DNA of 15,706 nt. It comes from an uncultured Eubacterium sp. GTDB lineage: Bacteria; Bacillota; Clostridia; Lachnospirales; Lachnospiraceae. Both the position numbers and the translations under genes were made by a program. A model generated the notes under the pieces. The model worked only from the letters and a program-made list of their open reading frames with translations, made no database searches and was not told where the DNA came from. Shown here in pieces: positions 8,159 through 14,434 of this stretch; positions within the stretch are counted from its first letter, which is position 1; each line of letters opens with the position of its first letter. The stretch spans positions 46,701 through 62,406 of the forward strand of contig CAJTSV010000004.1 in the NCBI GenBank assembly GCA_910579075.1. Reading direction: 5' to 3'.

Positions 8159-8806
8159 TTAAAACCCGTACCTGCTTAAAAACTCTTTCGTAATCCGGCT
8201 CTTTTGCGCATCCGGCACAGCCGGCTGCATCAGCTTTTCCACATACTTGCCGATAATATCCGTTTCCAGGTTCACGCTGTCCCCCGCTTTTTTTTCTTTC
8301 AGCACCGTCTGCTCCACCGTATGCGGAATGGCGGAAATGGAAAACTGCTTTTCCGAAACGGATGCAACCGTCAGGCTGATGCCGTCTACCGTGACAGAGC
8401 CCTTTTCCACGATATACCGCAGAATCTGCGGCCCGGCCCCAATCGTATACCAGACAGCCGTATCATCACGCTTTGTGCCAAGCACCGTCCCGATGCCGTC
8501 TGCATGCCCCGCCACGATATGCCCGCCGAACCGCCCGTCTGCCGCCATGGCCCGTTCCAGATTGACATGGCTCCCATGCCCAAGCTGTGCCAGTGCCGAG
8601 CGGTTCAGTGTCTCATGCATCACATCCGCCGAAAATTTCCCGTCCAGCAGCTGCGTCACGGTCAGGCAGATGCCGTTTACCGCAATGCTGTCCCCGATTT
8701 TTGTCTGTTCCAGCACCTTTTGAGCCCTTATCGTAAGCACCGCCGAATGCTGCCCGTGCTGCACGCGCTCTACAGTGCCGATTTCCTCAACAATTCCTGT
8801 GAACAT
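8159..8806 (-). CDS. ribE: Riboflavin synthase, alpha chain
   Basis: Dismutates two lumazine molecules to riboflavin plus the ribitylaminouracil that RibH reuses. 215 residues, the normal size, with two tandem lumazine-binding domains. The first starts at the invariant MFTGIVEE and contains SIAVNGICLTV; the second contains GGHIVAGHADGIG and SVTVDGISLTV. The start is taken at 8806 because MFTG is the conserved terminus; an ATG two codons earlier (8812) also exists. The gene overlaps the end of ribD by 20 nt, so the two are translationally coupled. Confidence 0.95.
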   Translation of the reverse strand: MFTGIVEEIGTVERVQHGQHSAVLTIRAQKVLEQTKIGDSIAVNGICLTVTQLLDGKFSADVMHETLNRSALAQLGHGSHVNLERAMAADGRFGGHIVAGHADGIGTVLGTKRDDTAVWYTIGAGPQILRYIVEKGSVTVDGISLTVASVSEKQFSISAIPHTVEQTVLKEKKAGDSVNLETDIIGKYVEKLMQPAVPDAQKSRITKEFLSRYGF

Positions 8807-9932
8807 TTCCATCCACCCCGCTTCCTTCCGTCAATCCCTGACCGGCATGCGCTATCCTGCCTTCTATCAGAAAATCTTCCCCGAATTTTGTAATCACACT
8901 GTCTTTCAGCAAAAACGCGTCCGCCGGGTCAGGCACTCCGGTTCCATCTACCGGCGTTTTGGCTGCCCTGCCCCCAAACAGCTTCGGGGCCAGGTAAGCC
9001 TGCACCTTCTGGACAATCCCGCTTTGCAGCGCCGCCCAGTTCAGCGTGCCGCCGCCTTCCAGCAGAATGCTGTCAATCTGCTCTGCGCCCAGCAGCTCCA
9101 TCAGCTGCTGCAAATCCACATGCCCGTCCTTTTCAGCGGTAACCAGAACCTGGCATCCAGCCTGTTCCAGTGCCGCCTGCTTTTCCCTGTCCGGCGAACA
9201 GGCCGCAATTATAGTCGGCACTTTCCTGGCAGTCGCCACAATCTGCGCAGAAAGCGGAATGCGCAGGCTGGAATCACAGATAATGCGCACTGGGTTTTTC
9301 CTGCCGGGAATACGGCAGGTTAACAGCGGGTCATCTGCCAGCACCGTTCCGATTCCGGCCATAATCGCCGTATAGCGGTGGCGCTGGCGCTGCACATGGT
9401 TTCTGGCTTCTTCCCCCGTAACCCACTTGGAACGGCCGGTATAAGCTGCGATTTTGCCATCCATGGTCATGGCATATTTCATCACGACAAACGGCCTTTT
9501 GGTCTGAATATAATGCAGGAATACCTCATTCAGGCGGTCGCATTTATCCCGCAGCACATCCTGGACGACCTCAATGCCATGTTCGCGCAGTATCTGCACG
9601 CCTTTTCCGCTGACAAGCGGATTCGGGTCAGGCGAACCGATTACCACACGGCGGATGCCTGCCTCTATCACGGCTTCCACACAGGGCGGCTGTTTTCCAT
9701 AATGGCAGCAGGGCTCCAGCGTCACATACATGTCTGCCCCCTGCGGCGGCTCGCTGCAGGAAGCCAGGGCATTGCGCTCTGCATGCGGCTGCCCGTATTT
9801 TTCATGCCACCCTTTCCCGATAACCCGGCCGTCTTTTACAATAACCGCCCCAACCATTGGATTCGGCGACGTCCACCCGCAGCCCTTTTCTGCATAATTT
9901 AAAGCCATTTGCATATATTCCCTGTCCTTCAT
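8787..9932 (-). CDS. ribD: Bifunctional diaminohydroxyphosphoribosylaminopyrimidine deaminase / 5-amino-6-(5-phosphoribosylamino)uracil reductase
   Basis: Catalyses the second and third steps of the GTP branch of riboflavin synthesis. 381 residues. The N-terminal cytidine-deaminase-like domain has the zinc site HAE (H50-E52) with C75 and C84 (PCCHYGKQPPC). The C-terminal reductase domain starts near residue 147 (PFVVMKYAMTMDGKIA) and includes SKWVTG, DDPLLTCR and LLEGGGTLNWA. The start at 9932 follows GGGAGG by 7 nt; the longer frame to 9995 runs through the attenuator and is rejected. First gene of the operon, directly behind the FMN riboswitch and terminator. Confidence 0.96.
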   Translation of the reverse strand: MKDREYMQMALNYAEKGCGWTSPNPMVGAVIVKDGRVIGKGWHEKYGQPHAERNALASCSEPPQGADMYVTLEPCCHYGKQPPCVEAVIEAGIRRVVIGSPDPNPLVSGKGVQILREHGIEVVQDVLRDKCDRLNEVFLHYIQTKRPFVVMKYAMTMDGKIAAYTGRSKWVTGEEARNHVQRQRHRYTAIMAGIGTVLADDPLLTCRIPGRKNPVRIICDSSLRIPLSAQIVATARKVPTIIAACSPDREKQAALEQAGCQVLVTAEKDGHVDLQQLMELLGAEQIDSILLEGGGTLNWAALQSGIVQKVQAYLAPKLFGGRAAKTPVDGTGVPDPADAFLLKDSVITKFGEDFLIEGRIAHAGQGLTEGSGVDGNVHRNC

Positions 9933-9944
9933 GCAGGCACCTCC

Positions 9945-9979
9945 CAAAATAAAATAACCCTGAACAGGCATGTTCAGGG
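9945..9979 (-). terminator. Riboswitch-controlled attenuator upstream of ribD
   Basis: On the minus strand CCCTGAAC, a 6-nt loop and GTTCAGGG form a perfect 8-bp stem, followed by UUAUUUUAUUUU. The ribD Shine-Dalgarno GGGAGG begins right after the U tract. This is the expression platform expected for an FMN riboswitch: with FMN bound the terminator forms and the rib genes are switched off. Confidence 0.88.
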
Positions 9980-10012
9980 CGGCTGACACGGACACGGATT
10001 TTTATAAAAGAA

Positions 10013-10039
10013 GCCCTGGAATGGTACTGCCATCCAGAG
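10013..10039 (-). other. Leader hairpin between riboswitch and attenuator
   Basis: On the minus strand CTGGATGG pairs with CCATTCCAG around a short loop, with one bulged base. It may help position the antiterminator, but I cannot define the alternative pairing by eye. Confidence 0.35.
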
Positions 10040-10104
10040 CCGCTGCTTCCCAGATACAGAATCCCCGGCGCAGCCAGTGCATCACGCCTGATTCTGATGT
10101 CCAC

Positions 10105-10213
10105 AATCTTCTTTCATCCAGACTATACGGTCGGCTCCGGAATTTCACCGAATCATGCCTTGCGGCTCGTGGGCTGTACCACCGGTAGGGAATCGCACCC
10201 TGCCCTGAAGATT
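10105..10213 (-). promoter_or_regulatory. FMN riboswitch (RFN element)
   Basis: Classic RFN consensus on the minus strand. P1 is AATCTTC (10207-10213) with GAAGATT (10105-10111), followed by AGGGCAGGGTG, then ATTCCCTACCGGTGGT, AGCCCACGAGCC, GGTGAAATTCCGGAGCCGAC, and finally GGATGAAAGAAG. It binds flavin mononucleotide. It starts about 13 nt after the predicted transcript start and lies about 170 nt upstream of ribD, with the attenuator between them. Confidence 0.97.
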
Positions 10214-10232
10214 TTATTCAGTTCTGGAAATG

Positions 10233-10261
10233 ATTATAAACCATTCCGCGTCATTACGCAA
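10233..10261 (-). promoter_or_regulatory. Predicted sigma-A promoter of the riboflavin operon
   Basis: On the minus strand TTGCGT (10256-10261), a 17-nt spacer and a perfect TATAAT (10233-10238). The transcript would start near 10226, just upstream of riboswitch stem P1, which is the expected geometry. Confidence 0.75.
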
Positions 10262-10297
10262 GAGGAAACTTTTAAAAGAAAAAGATAACTGCTATTA

Positions 10298-10402
10298 CTG
10301 TAATCCATCTTAAATTCGCTTCGCGAATGGGATTTGCTCACTTCGGAATCACTTTCTTACAGACTTTGCAGTACATGCCCCTGAGGCAGACCCTGCAAAG
10401 TC
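10298..10402. repeat. Compact multi-hairpin palindromic intergenic element
   Basis: Two abutting inverted repeats share a boundary at 10362. The first has CTGTAA (10298-10303) against TTACAG (10357-10362) and an inner hairpin ATTCGC-TTC-GCGAAT (10314-10328). The second has GACTTTGCAG (10362-10371) against CTGCAAAGTC (10393-10402), with TGCC/GGCA nested inside. It lies between the DUF3990 stop and the rib promoter. There is no U tract, so it is not a standard terminator; it may be a dispersed repeat or part of a small structured RNA. Confidence 0.5.
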
Positions 10403-10421
10403 CTGTGTGAACAATAACCTA

Positions 10422-10982
10422 TTACATCATCTGTAATAAACTGCCGTTTACTTCCTCATAGATAAATGCAGCCCAGTCTTCAATCGTATCATGCTCAACA
10501 AAATCATTGTCTGTTTCCAGTGCTTCGGACAAACAGGAATCCCGTACAGCGCATGCAGCTTCCATCTCATTCATGTCATATTTTTTTATCAGTGTATCTT
10601 TTACAAAGCCTTTGAATTCTGCAATATCAGCAATTGTCATCCGTTTCACCCTCTTTCCATTTATAATATCCGGAGTCAATCTATTATTCAGTACAAACTG
10701 CCCCCATTTGGGGCTGTACCCTGTGTATGAATTTACCGATAACTGCTCCTCTGTCCGCGGATGATAACTTATTTCTACAATATAAGGTTCTTCACCTTTC
10801 TTATGCCTTCTCAAATCAGCCTTTCTGGCAGCTCTTACCGCAGTAAGAGCTGCATGGTTATAACTCGGTGTCGTATAAAATCCCGGTCCAAAATCCAAAT
10901 AAGGCCTGCTATACTTTAAATCTATGCCATGATTCACTATATTTATTGCAGAACTATAATTTGTGCCATGATATAATTTCAC
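10422..10982 (-). CDS. DUF3990 protein, ADP-ribosyltransferase-like fold
   Basis: 186 residues, cytoplasmic by appearance. It begins KLYHGT (H5), then DFGPGFYTT (30-38, Y36) and WGQFVLNNR (93-101). This is the DUF3990 pattern, related to ADP-ribosyltransferases whose NAD pocket uses the His and Tyr of such motifs. Activity and target are unknown; relatives occur in toxin-like and phage-defence settings. The last ~70 residues (118-186) look helical and acidic (MNEMEAACAVRDS... HDTIEDWAAFIYEEV) and could be a separate module, perhaps self-inhibitory; that is inference. The start codon is GTG, 7 nt after GGGAG, behind an extended -10 promoter. No separate antitoxin gene is visible next to it. 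It sits alone between the epimerase and rib genes. Confidence 0.75.
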   Translation of the reverse strand: MKLYHGTNYSSAINIVNHGIDLKYSRPYLDFGPGFYTTPSYNHAALTAVRAARKADLRRHKKGEEPYIVEISYHPRTEEQLSVNSYTGYSPKWGQFVLNNRLTPDIINGKRVKRMTIADIAEFKGFVKDTLIKKYDMNEMEAACAVRDSCLSEALETDNDFVEHDTIEDWAAFIYEEVNGSLLQMM

Positions 10983-11008
10983 ATCGCTTCTCCCATTACT
11001 CTTTTCTC

Positions 11009-11017
11009 ATTATAACA
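11009..11017 (-). promoter_or_regulatory. Extended -10 promoter for the DUF3990 gene
   Basis: On the minus strand TGTTATAAT gives an extended -10 (TGn then a perfect TATAAT). No good -35 is found 16-18 nt upstream. The start near 11002 leaves a 20-nt leader with GGGAG, so the gene can be transcribed independently of the epimerase upstream. Confidence 0.5.
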
Positions 11018-11037
11018 GACTTTGATTCTGCGGATTT

Positions 11038-11913
11038 TTATTCAATCACGATTTCATAAGATGCTTCAAAACTCTCCCCTGCATCCAGCTTCTGTCCCCA
11101 TTCCCGTTCCTGCCAGGTACCCTCAAAATCAGTGCCATCGCACCTGCCATACCACGGCTCGATGCAGACAAACGGCGCTTTCTTTCCAGGCGGCGACCAG
11201 ATTCCAAATAACGGCGCGTCAAATTTCACCGTCAGGTAACGGCTTCCGTCCGGCTTTACGAGTGCTGCCTGATGTGCCTGATGATGTTCCAAAACCAGGG
11301 CATCCTCGTCAAACAGATGCTCTGTGACGCGCAGGCAGCCGTCCTGCAGCGGATATTCTTTCAGCTCCCTGCTCATCAGCCCGTCTTTTATCACGCCTGC
11401 CATCACTTTTTCCCCTGCATCCAGCCAGACGCTGTAATCTTCCTGATTCTCCCCTTTTACAAGCGGACAGCGAAACGCCGGATGCCCGCCAATGGAAAAA
11501 TGCATCTCTTTTTCTGCCGGATTGCTGACCTTCCACTGAACCAGAACCGAATATTCCTGCAGCTTGTAGCCGATTTCCAGCAGAAATTCATACGGATATT
11601 TTTCCAGTGTTTCCTGGCTGGACTTTAAGCAGAACCATATTTCCCGTTCCGACTGGCTTTTCAGCTCAAATTCCATATCCCTGGCAAATCCATGCTGCCC
11701 CATCGGATAACGCGTTCCATCCAGCAGATAGCTTCCATGATGCAGGCTGCCTACCAGCGGAAACAGTACTGGCGAAGTCCGTTTCCAGTATTCCGGGTTT
11801 CCTTCCCACATATACTCTGTTCCCGTATCTGTCCGTTTCAGTGACTTCAGCTCGGCACCCAGGCTGTCTGCCTGTATGGAAATTTTTCCATTCTGTAATT
11901 CATATAACGCCAT
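11038..11913 (-). CDS. Aldose 1-epimerase family protein, LacX type
   Basis: Galactose-mutarotase-fold protein, 291 residues, predicted cytoplasmic. Family marks are LVGSLHHGSY, PMGQHGFARD, GGHPAF with the likely catalytic His144, and CIEPWYGRCD with the likely general base Glu252. LacX-like relatives interconvert anomers of hexoses or act on phosphorylated sugars; the substrate cannot be read. The start at 11913 follows GGGGGA by about 5 nt. The longer frame to 12009 includes the promoter and is rejected. Its promoter is close to consensus and abuts a MITE-like element. It is divergent from the sodium symporter and followed on the same strand by the DUF3990 gene, which has its own promoter. 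Confidence 0.9.
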   Translation of the reverse strand: MALYELQNGKISIQADSLGAELKSLKRTDTGTEYMWEGNPEYWKRTSPVLFPLVGSLHHGSYLLDGTRYPMGQHGFARDMEFELKSQSEREIWFCLKSSQETLEKYPYEFLLEIGYKLQEYSVLVQWKVSNPAEKEMHFSIGGHPAFRCPLVKGENQEDYSVWLDAGEKVMAGVIKDGLMSRELKEYPLQDGCLRVTEHLFDEDALVLEHHQAHQAALVKPDGSRYLTVKFDAPLFGIWSPPGKKAPFVCIEPWYGRCDGTDFEGTWQEREWGQKLDAGESFEASYEIVIE

Positions 11914-12008
11914 AAGAATCCCCCATTCCTGCACAGCCGGCTCCGGCGGCTGCACATACATTATTATTAACCATACAAAGTCCGCAAAGCGTGCTTTTAT
12001 ATAATCCA

Positions 12009-12037
12009 AGTATACAGAATGGCCGGACAGGTGTCAA
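12009..12037 (-). promoter_or_regulatory. Near-consensus sigma-A promoter of the epimerase gene
   Basis: On the minus strand a perfect TTGACA (12032-12037), a 17-nt spacer and TATACT (12009-12014). The leader of about 90 nt holds a GC-rich hairpin (CAGCCG/CGGCTG, roughly 11932-11957). The MITE-like element begins only 6 bp upstream of the -35 box. Confidence 0.75.
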
Positions 12038-12043
12038 CCATCC

Positions 12044-12207
12044 CTAGTGCTCCATCTGGGCAGAAATCAGAGTTTATTACAGCCTGATTCACGCCATTGC
12101 TTCGTTAAAATTTCTAGTCGATGACCACATCGCCGTTGAAATTTTGCCTTGCACTGACGCGAATCAGTCAGCACTAAACTCTGATTTCTGCCCGGATGGA
12201 GCACTAG
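12044..12207. mobile_element. MITE-like nonautonomous element, 164 bp, with 33-bp terminal inverted repeats
   Basis: Left end 12044-12076 and right end 12175-12207 are reverse complements except one position (T against C, still pairable as G-U in RNA). The arms start CTAGTGCTCCATC and contain GGGCAGAAATCAGAGTTTA. The interior is also an imperfect palindrome: CTGATTC (12084-12090) with GAATCAG (12161-12167), and AAAATTTC (12107-12114) with GAAATTTT (12138-12145). Both ends carry CTAG, itself a palindrome, which fits either a TA or a CTAG target duplication. It has no coding capacity. Its position in the divergent control region, outside both predicted promoters, fits a tolerated insertion. Confidence 0.8.
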
Positions 12208-12252
12208 AGCGTGTTTAAAAAATGCTTTTCATAATTTTTTGCAAATTCCTGT

Positions 12253-12281
12253 ATGACTGACTGCCAGCTTTATGTTATAAT
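12253..12281 (+). promoter_or_regulatory. Predicted sigma-A promoter for the sodium symporter
   Basis: ATGACT (12253-12258), a 17-nt spacer and a perfect TATAAT (12276-12281). The start would be near 12288, giving a leader of about 80 nt. It lies downstream of the MITE-like element, so the insertion leaves it intact. Confidence 0.6.
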
Positions 12282-12331
12282 AATCCCTGCCTGCATACAT
12301 ATCATGTTATGGGGCATCAGCATAAAAACGA

Positions 12332-12371
12332 AAGGAGAACGGGCGTCTTTCGAAAGCCCGCACAAAAAATG
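12332..12371 (+). promoter_or_regulatory. Unusual translation start: Shine-Dalgarno separated from ATG by a hairpin
   Basis: AAGGAG (12332-12337) lies 31 nt before the ATG at 12369, far too distant on the linear sequence. Between them CGGG (12340-12343) pairs with CCCG (12357-12360), and CTT pairs with AAG inside. Folding those 21 nt out leaves an effective spacing of 10 nt. Such looped-out initiation regions are known from phage T4. No ATG, GTG or TTG lies at normal distance from the Shine-Dalgarno. Confidence 0.5.
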
Positions 12372-13730
12372 GAAAGAGAAAAACTGGGGTCACGGATGGG
12401 ATTTATCATGTTATCCGCAGGCTGCGCCATCGGAATCGGAAATGTATGGCGGTTTCCTTATATTGCAGGTACATATGGCGGAGGGGTATTCGTACTGTTT
12501 TACCTGTTCTTCCTTGTCACCATGGGCGTGCCTGTGATGACAATGGAATTCGCAGCCGGGCGCGCCAGCCGCAAAAGCATTGTCCGAAGCTTTCAGGCGC
12601 TGGAAAAGCCGGGGCAGAAATGGCACCTGAACGGGTATCTCGGCATGGCCGGCAACTATCTGCTCATGATGTTTTATACAACGGTCACCGGCTGGATGCT
12701 TTATTATTTCTATCAGATGCTGTCTGGAAAATTTGAGGGAAAAGACACGCAGCAGGTCGGGCAGATGTTTTCCGATATGCTTGCCAGCCCGCAGATTCTG
12801 GGCGTCTGCATGGTAATTGTTGTTACAGCCGGCATTTTTGTCTGCTCCATGGGCCTGCAAAAGGGCGTGGAACGCATTACCAAAATCATGATGAGCCTGC
12901 TGTTAGCCATTATCATCGTGCTGGCAGTCCACAGCTGCACATTAAAGGGCGGCATGGATGGACTGAAATTTTACCTGCTGCCGGATTTCCAGAAAATGAA
13001 GGATGCCGGAGTCTGGGAAACCATCACCGCCGCCATGAATCAGGCGTTCTTTACCTTAAGCCTCGGCATCGGCGCTATGGGCATTTTTGGCAGCTACATC
13101 GATAAAAAACGCAGCCTGCTCGGGGAATCCGTCAGCATTGCCATTCTGGACACATTTGTAGCGCTTGTGTCCGGCCTGATTATTTTTCCGGCCTGCTTTG
13201 CATTCGGCATCAGCCCGAACCAGGGCCCGAGCCTGATTTTTATTACACTGCCAGGCATCTTTAACAGCATGGCAGGCGGACGCATCTGGGGAACACTGTT
13301 TTTTATCTTTATGACCTTTGCAGCGTTTTCCACGATTCTGGCTGTATTTGAAAATATTATTTCCTGCGGCATGGATTTATTCCACTGGAGCCGGAAGCAG
13401 TCCTGCCTGGCAAACCTGTTTGCCATTACGCTGCTGTCGCTGCCATGCGTATTCGGCTATAACCTGTGGTCAGCATTCCAGCCGCTCGGCGAAAACAGCA
13501 CCGTTTTAGACCTGGAAGACTTTCTTGTCAGCAATCTGATTCTGCCAATTGGCTCACTCTGCTATCTGCTGTTTTGTGTCTCCCGCTTTGGCTGGGGATA
13601 TGAAAACTATCAGAAAGAAGCCGACACCGGCGAAGGGCTGAAGCTTCCAAAGCTCATGCGCGGCTATGTCACCTATGTCCTGCCGGCACTGCTGGTCTTT
13701 CTGATTATCAAGGGGCTGATTGACCGCTGA
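12369..13730 (+). CDS. Sodium-dependent transporter, neurotransmitter:sodium symporter (NSS/SNF) family
   Basis: Inner-membrane Na+-coupled symporter of the LeuT fold, 453 residues, typical of bacterial NSS proteins. It starts MEREKLGSRMGF and has the hallmark TM1 GIGNVWRFPY (22-31), whose unwound middle forms sodium and substrate sites. The rest is a series of about 11-12 hydrophobic helices, with a further conserved stretch SLGIGAMGIFGSYI near TM6. The substrate is probably an amino acid, but which one cannot be read. The start at 12369 fits the family N-terminus; the upstream in-frame ATG at 12309 has no ribosome binding site and would add 20 polar residues. It is divergent from the epimerase. 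Its last codons and stop are part of a 55-bp tandem duplication. Confidence 0.92.
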   Translation: MEREKLGSRMGFIMLSAGCAIGIGNVWRFPYIAGTYGGGVFVLFYLFFLVTMGVPVMTMEFAAGRASRKSIVRSFQALEKPGQKWHLNGYLGMAGNYLLMMFYTTVTGWMLYYFYQMLSGKFEGKDTQQVGQMFSDMLASPQILGVCMVIVVTAGIFVCSMGLQKGVERITKIMMSLLLAIIIVLAVHSCTLKGGMDGLKFYLLPDFQKMKDAGVWETITAAMNQAFFTLSLGIGAMGIFGSYIDKKRSLLGESVSIAILDTFVALVSGLIIFPACFAFGISPNQGPSLIFITLPGIFNSMAGGRIWGTLFFIFMTFAAFSTILAVFENIISCGMDLFHWSRKQSCLANLFAITLLSLPCVFGYNLWSAFQPLGENSTVLDLEDFLVSNLILPIGSLCYLLFCVSRFGWGYENYQKEADTGEGLKLPKLMRGYVTYVLPALLVFLIIKGLIDR

Positions 13731-13826
13731 GTACTCCGGCTCAGGCTGTCCGGCCTGCCGGCAGCACCCAGCTGATTGGCCGCTGAGTACCCTGGCACAG
13801 GTTTCCGGCCTGCCGGCAGCACCCGG
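13716..13826. repeat. Two-copy tandem duplication spanning the symporter stop codon
   Basis: Unit 1 (13716-13771) and unit 2 (13772-13826) begin CTGATTGRCCGCTGAGTAC and end CCGGCCTGCCGGCAGCACCC, with a few substitutions and one 1-nt gap between them. Unit 1 contains the last codons (LIDR) and the stop of the symporter; unit 2 would read LIGR-stop. The palindromic CCGGC/GCCGG in each unit could form small hairpins. Confidence 0.85.
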
Positions 13827-13833
13827 ATGCCAT

Positions 13834-13870
13834 CCGCCGTCAGAGCCAAAAATGCCTGTTCTGGCGGCGG
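13834..13870 (+). terminator. GC-rich hairpin after the symporter
   Basis: CCGCCGTCAGA (13834-13844) pairs with TCTGGCGGCGG (13860-13870) over 11 bp with one G-U pair and a 15-nt loop. There is no clear U tract after it on the plus strand, so it is a possible rather than a standard terminator. It also separates the symporter from the convergent nuclease remnant. Confidence 0.45.
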
Positions 13871-13918
13871 GCTGATTCCAGCTTCCCCGATAAATAAAAT
13901 CTATCTGTTTTGCATCCG

Positions 13919-14434
13919 TTACTCTATATAAAGAAGCAGCTGGGGAAACCTGTCCTGATTTTCCCTGATATAATCCCTTTTAAAAGCTGCAAACTTTGAT
14001 TCCCTGCGCAGCAGCGCTTTCAGCTTTCTCTGTGCAATTTTTGAATCTGGATTTACTTTTATGCATTCAAGACTGTCATATAAAAGATTCATTTCCTTTT
14101 TAAATTCCTTCAATCGCATATCACTCTTGTAAATACGCATTCCTGTATTCTTTCTGTTAAAGACTTCCTGAACCAGTTCTGCGGTCAGGACTGCTTTTGT
14201 GTCTTCTGCATGTTTCGCCTGCACCAAAACACCATCCCCCTTCAATCTGAAACACACTGCCTTTTCCGGGTCCTGCCTGCAGCAGTCGAGAATACCGCCT
14301 TCATATTTTTACTTGTTATGAAAATCCTGTTTTAATCTTTCAATTACATCCGGCTCATGATAGCTTCCAGACAGCTTTCTGGATTCTGTTTCCAAAGATG
14401 CCGGAGCCGGAAAGGAACGCTGCACTTTAACCAT
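13919..14434 (-). pseudogene. Septu-type (PtuB-like) HNH endonuclease, core deleted, in-frame stop
   Basis: Remnant of an HNH nuclease partner of an AAA ATPase. The N-terminal 41 codons (MVKVQRSFPAP... VIERLKQDFHNK) end at a TAA (14309-14311). The same frame then resumes with KYEGGILDCC and runs 130 codons to 13919, through NTGMRIYKSDMRLKEF, KLKALLRRESKFAAFKRDY and RFPQLLLYIE. In relatives as I know them, HNK is followed by the Cys-x2-Cys HNH/zinc segment of roughly 45-50 residues before the KYxxGIxDCC stretch. That whole catalytic core is absent here, and the deletion joint itself makes the stop. The ATG overlaps the ATPase stop as TGATG, so the pair was translationally coupled. No nuclease activity is expected. 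Family assignment is from memory of conserved stretches. Confidence 0.8.

Noticed and set aside
11001..11010. Five-codon leader ORF (ATGAGAAAAGAGTAA) before the DUF3990 gene
   Set aside because: Its ATG overlaps the predicted -10 box and would not be in the transcript.
12309..12368. Upstream start of the symporter
   Set aside because: No Shine-Dalgarno before 12309; the extra 20 polar residues are not typical of the family.
13716..13826. Direct repeats as a CRISPR array
   Set aside because: Only two long adjoining units, no spacers, and they include the symporter stop codon.
14309..14311. In-frame TAA in the HNH gene read as programmed recoding
   Set aside because: TAA is not used for selenocysteine or pyrrolysine, and the catalytic HNH core is missing at the same point; a deletion explains both.
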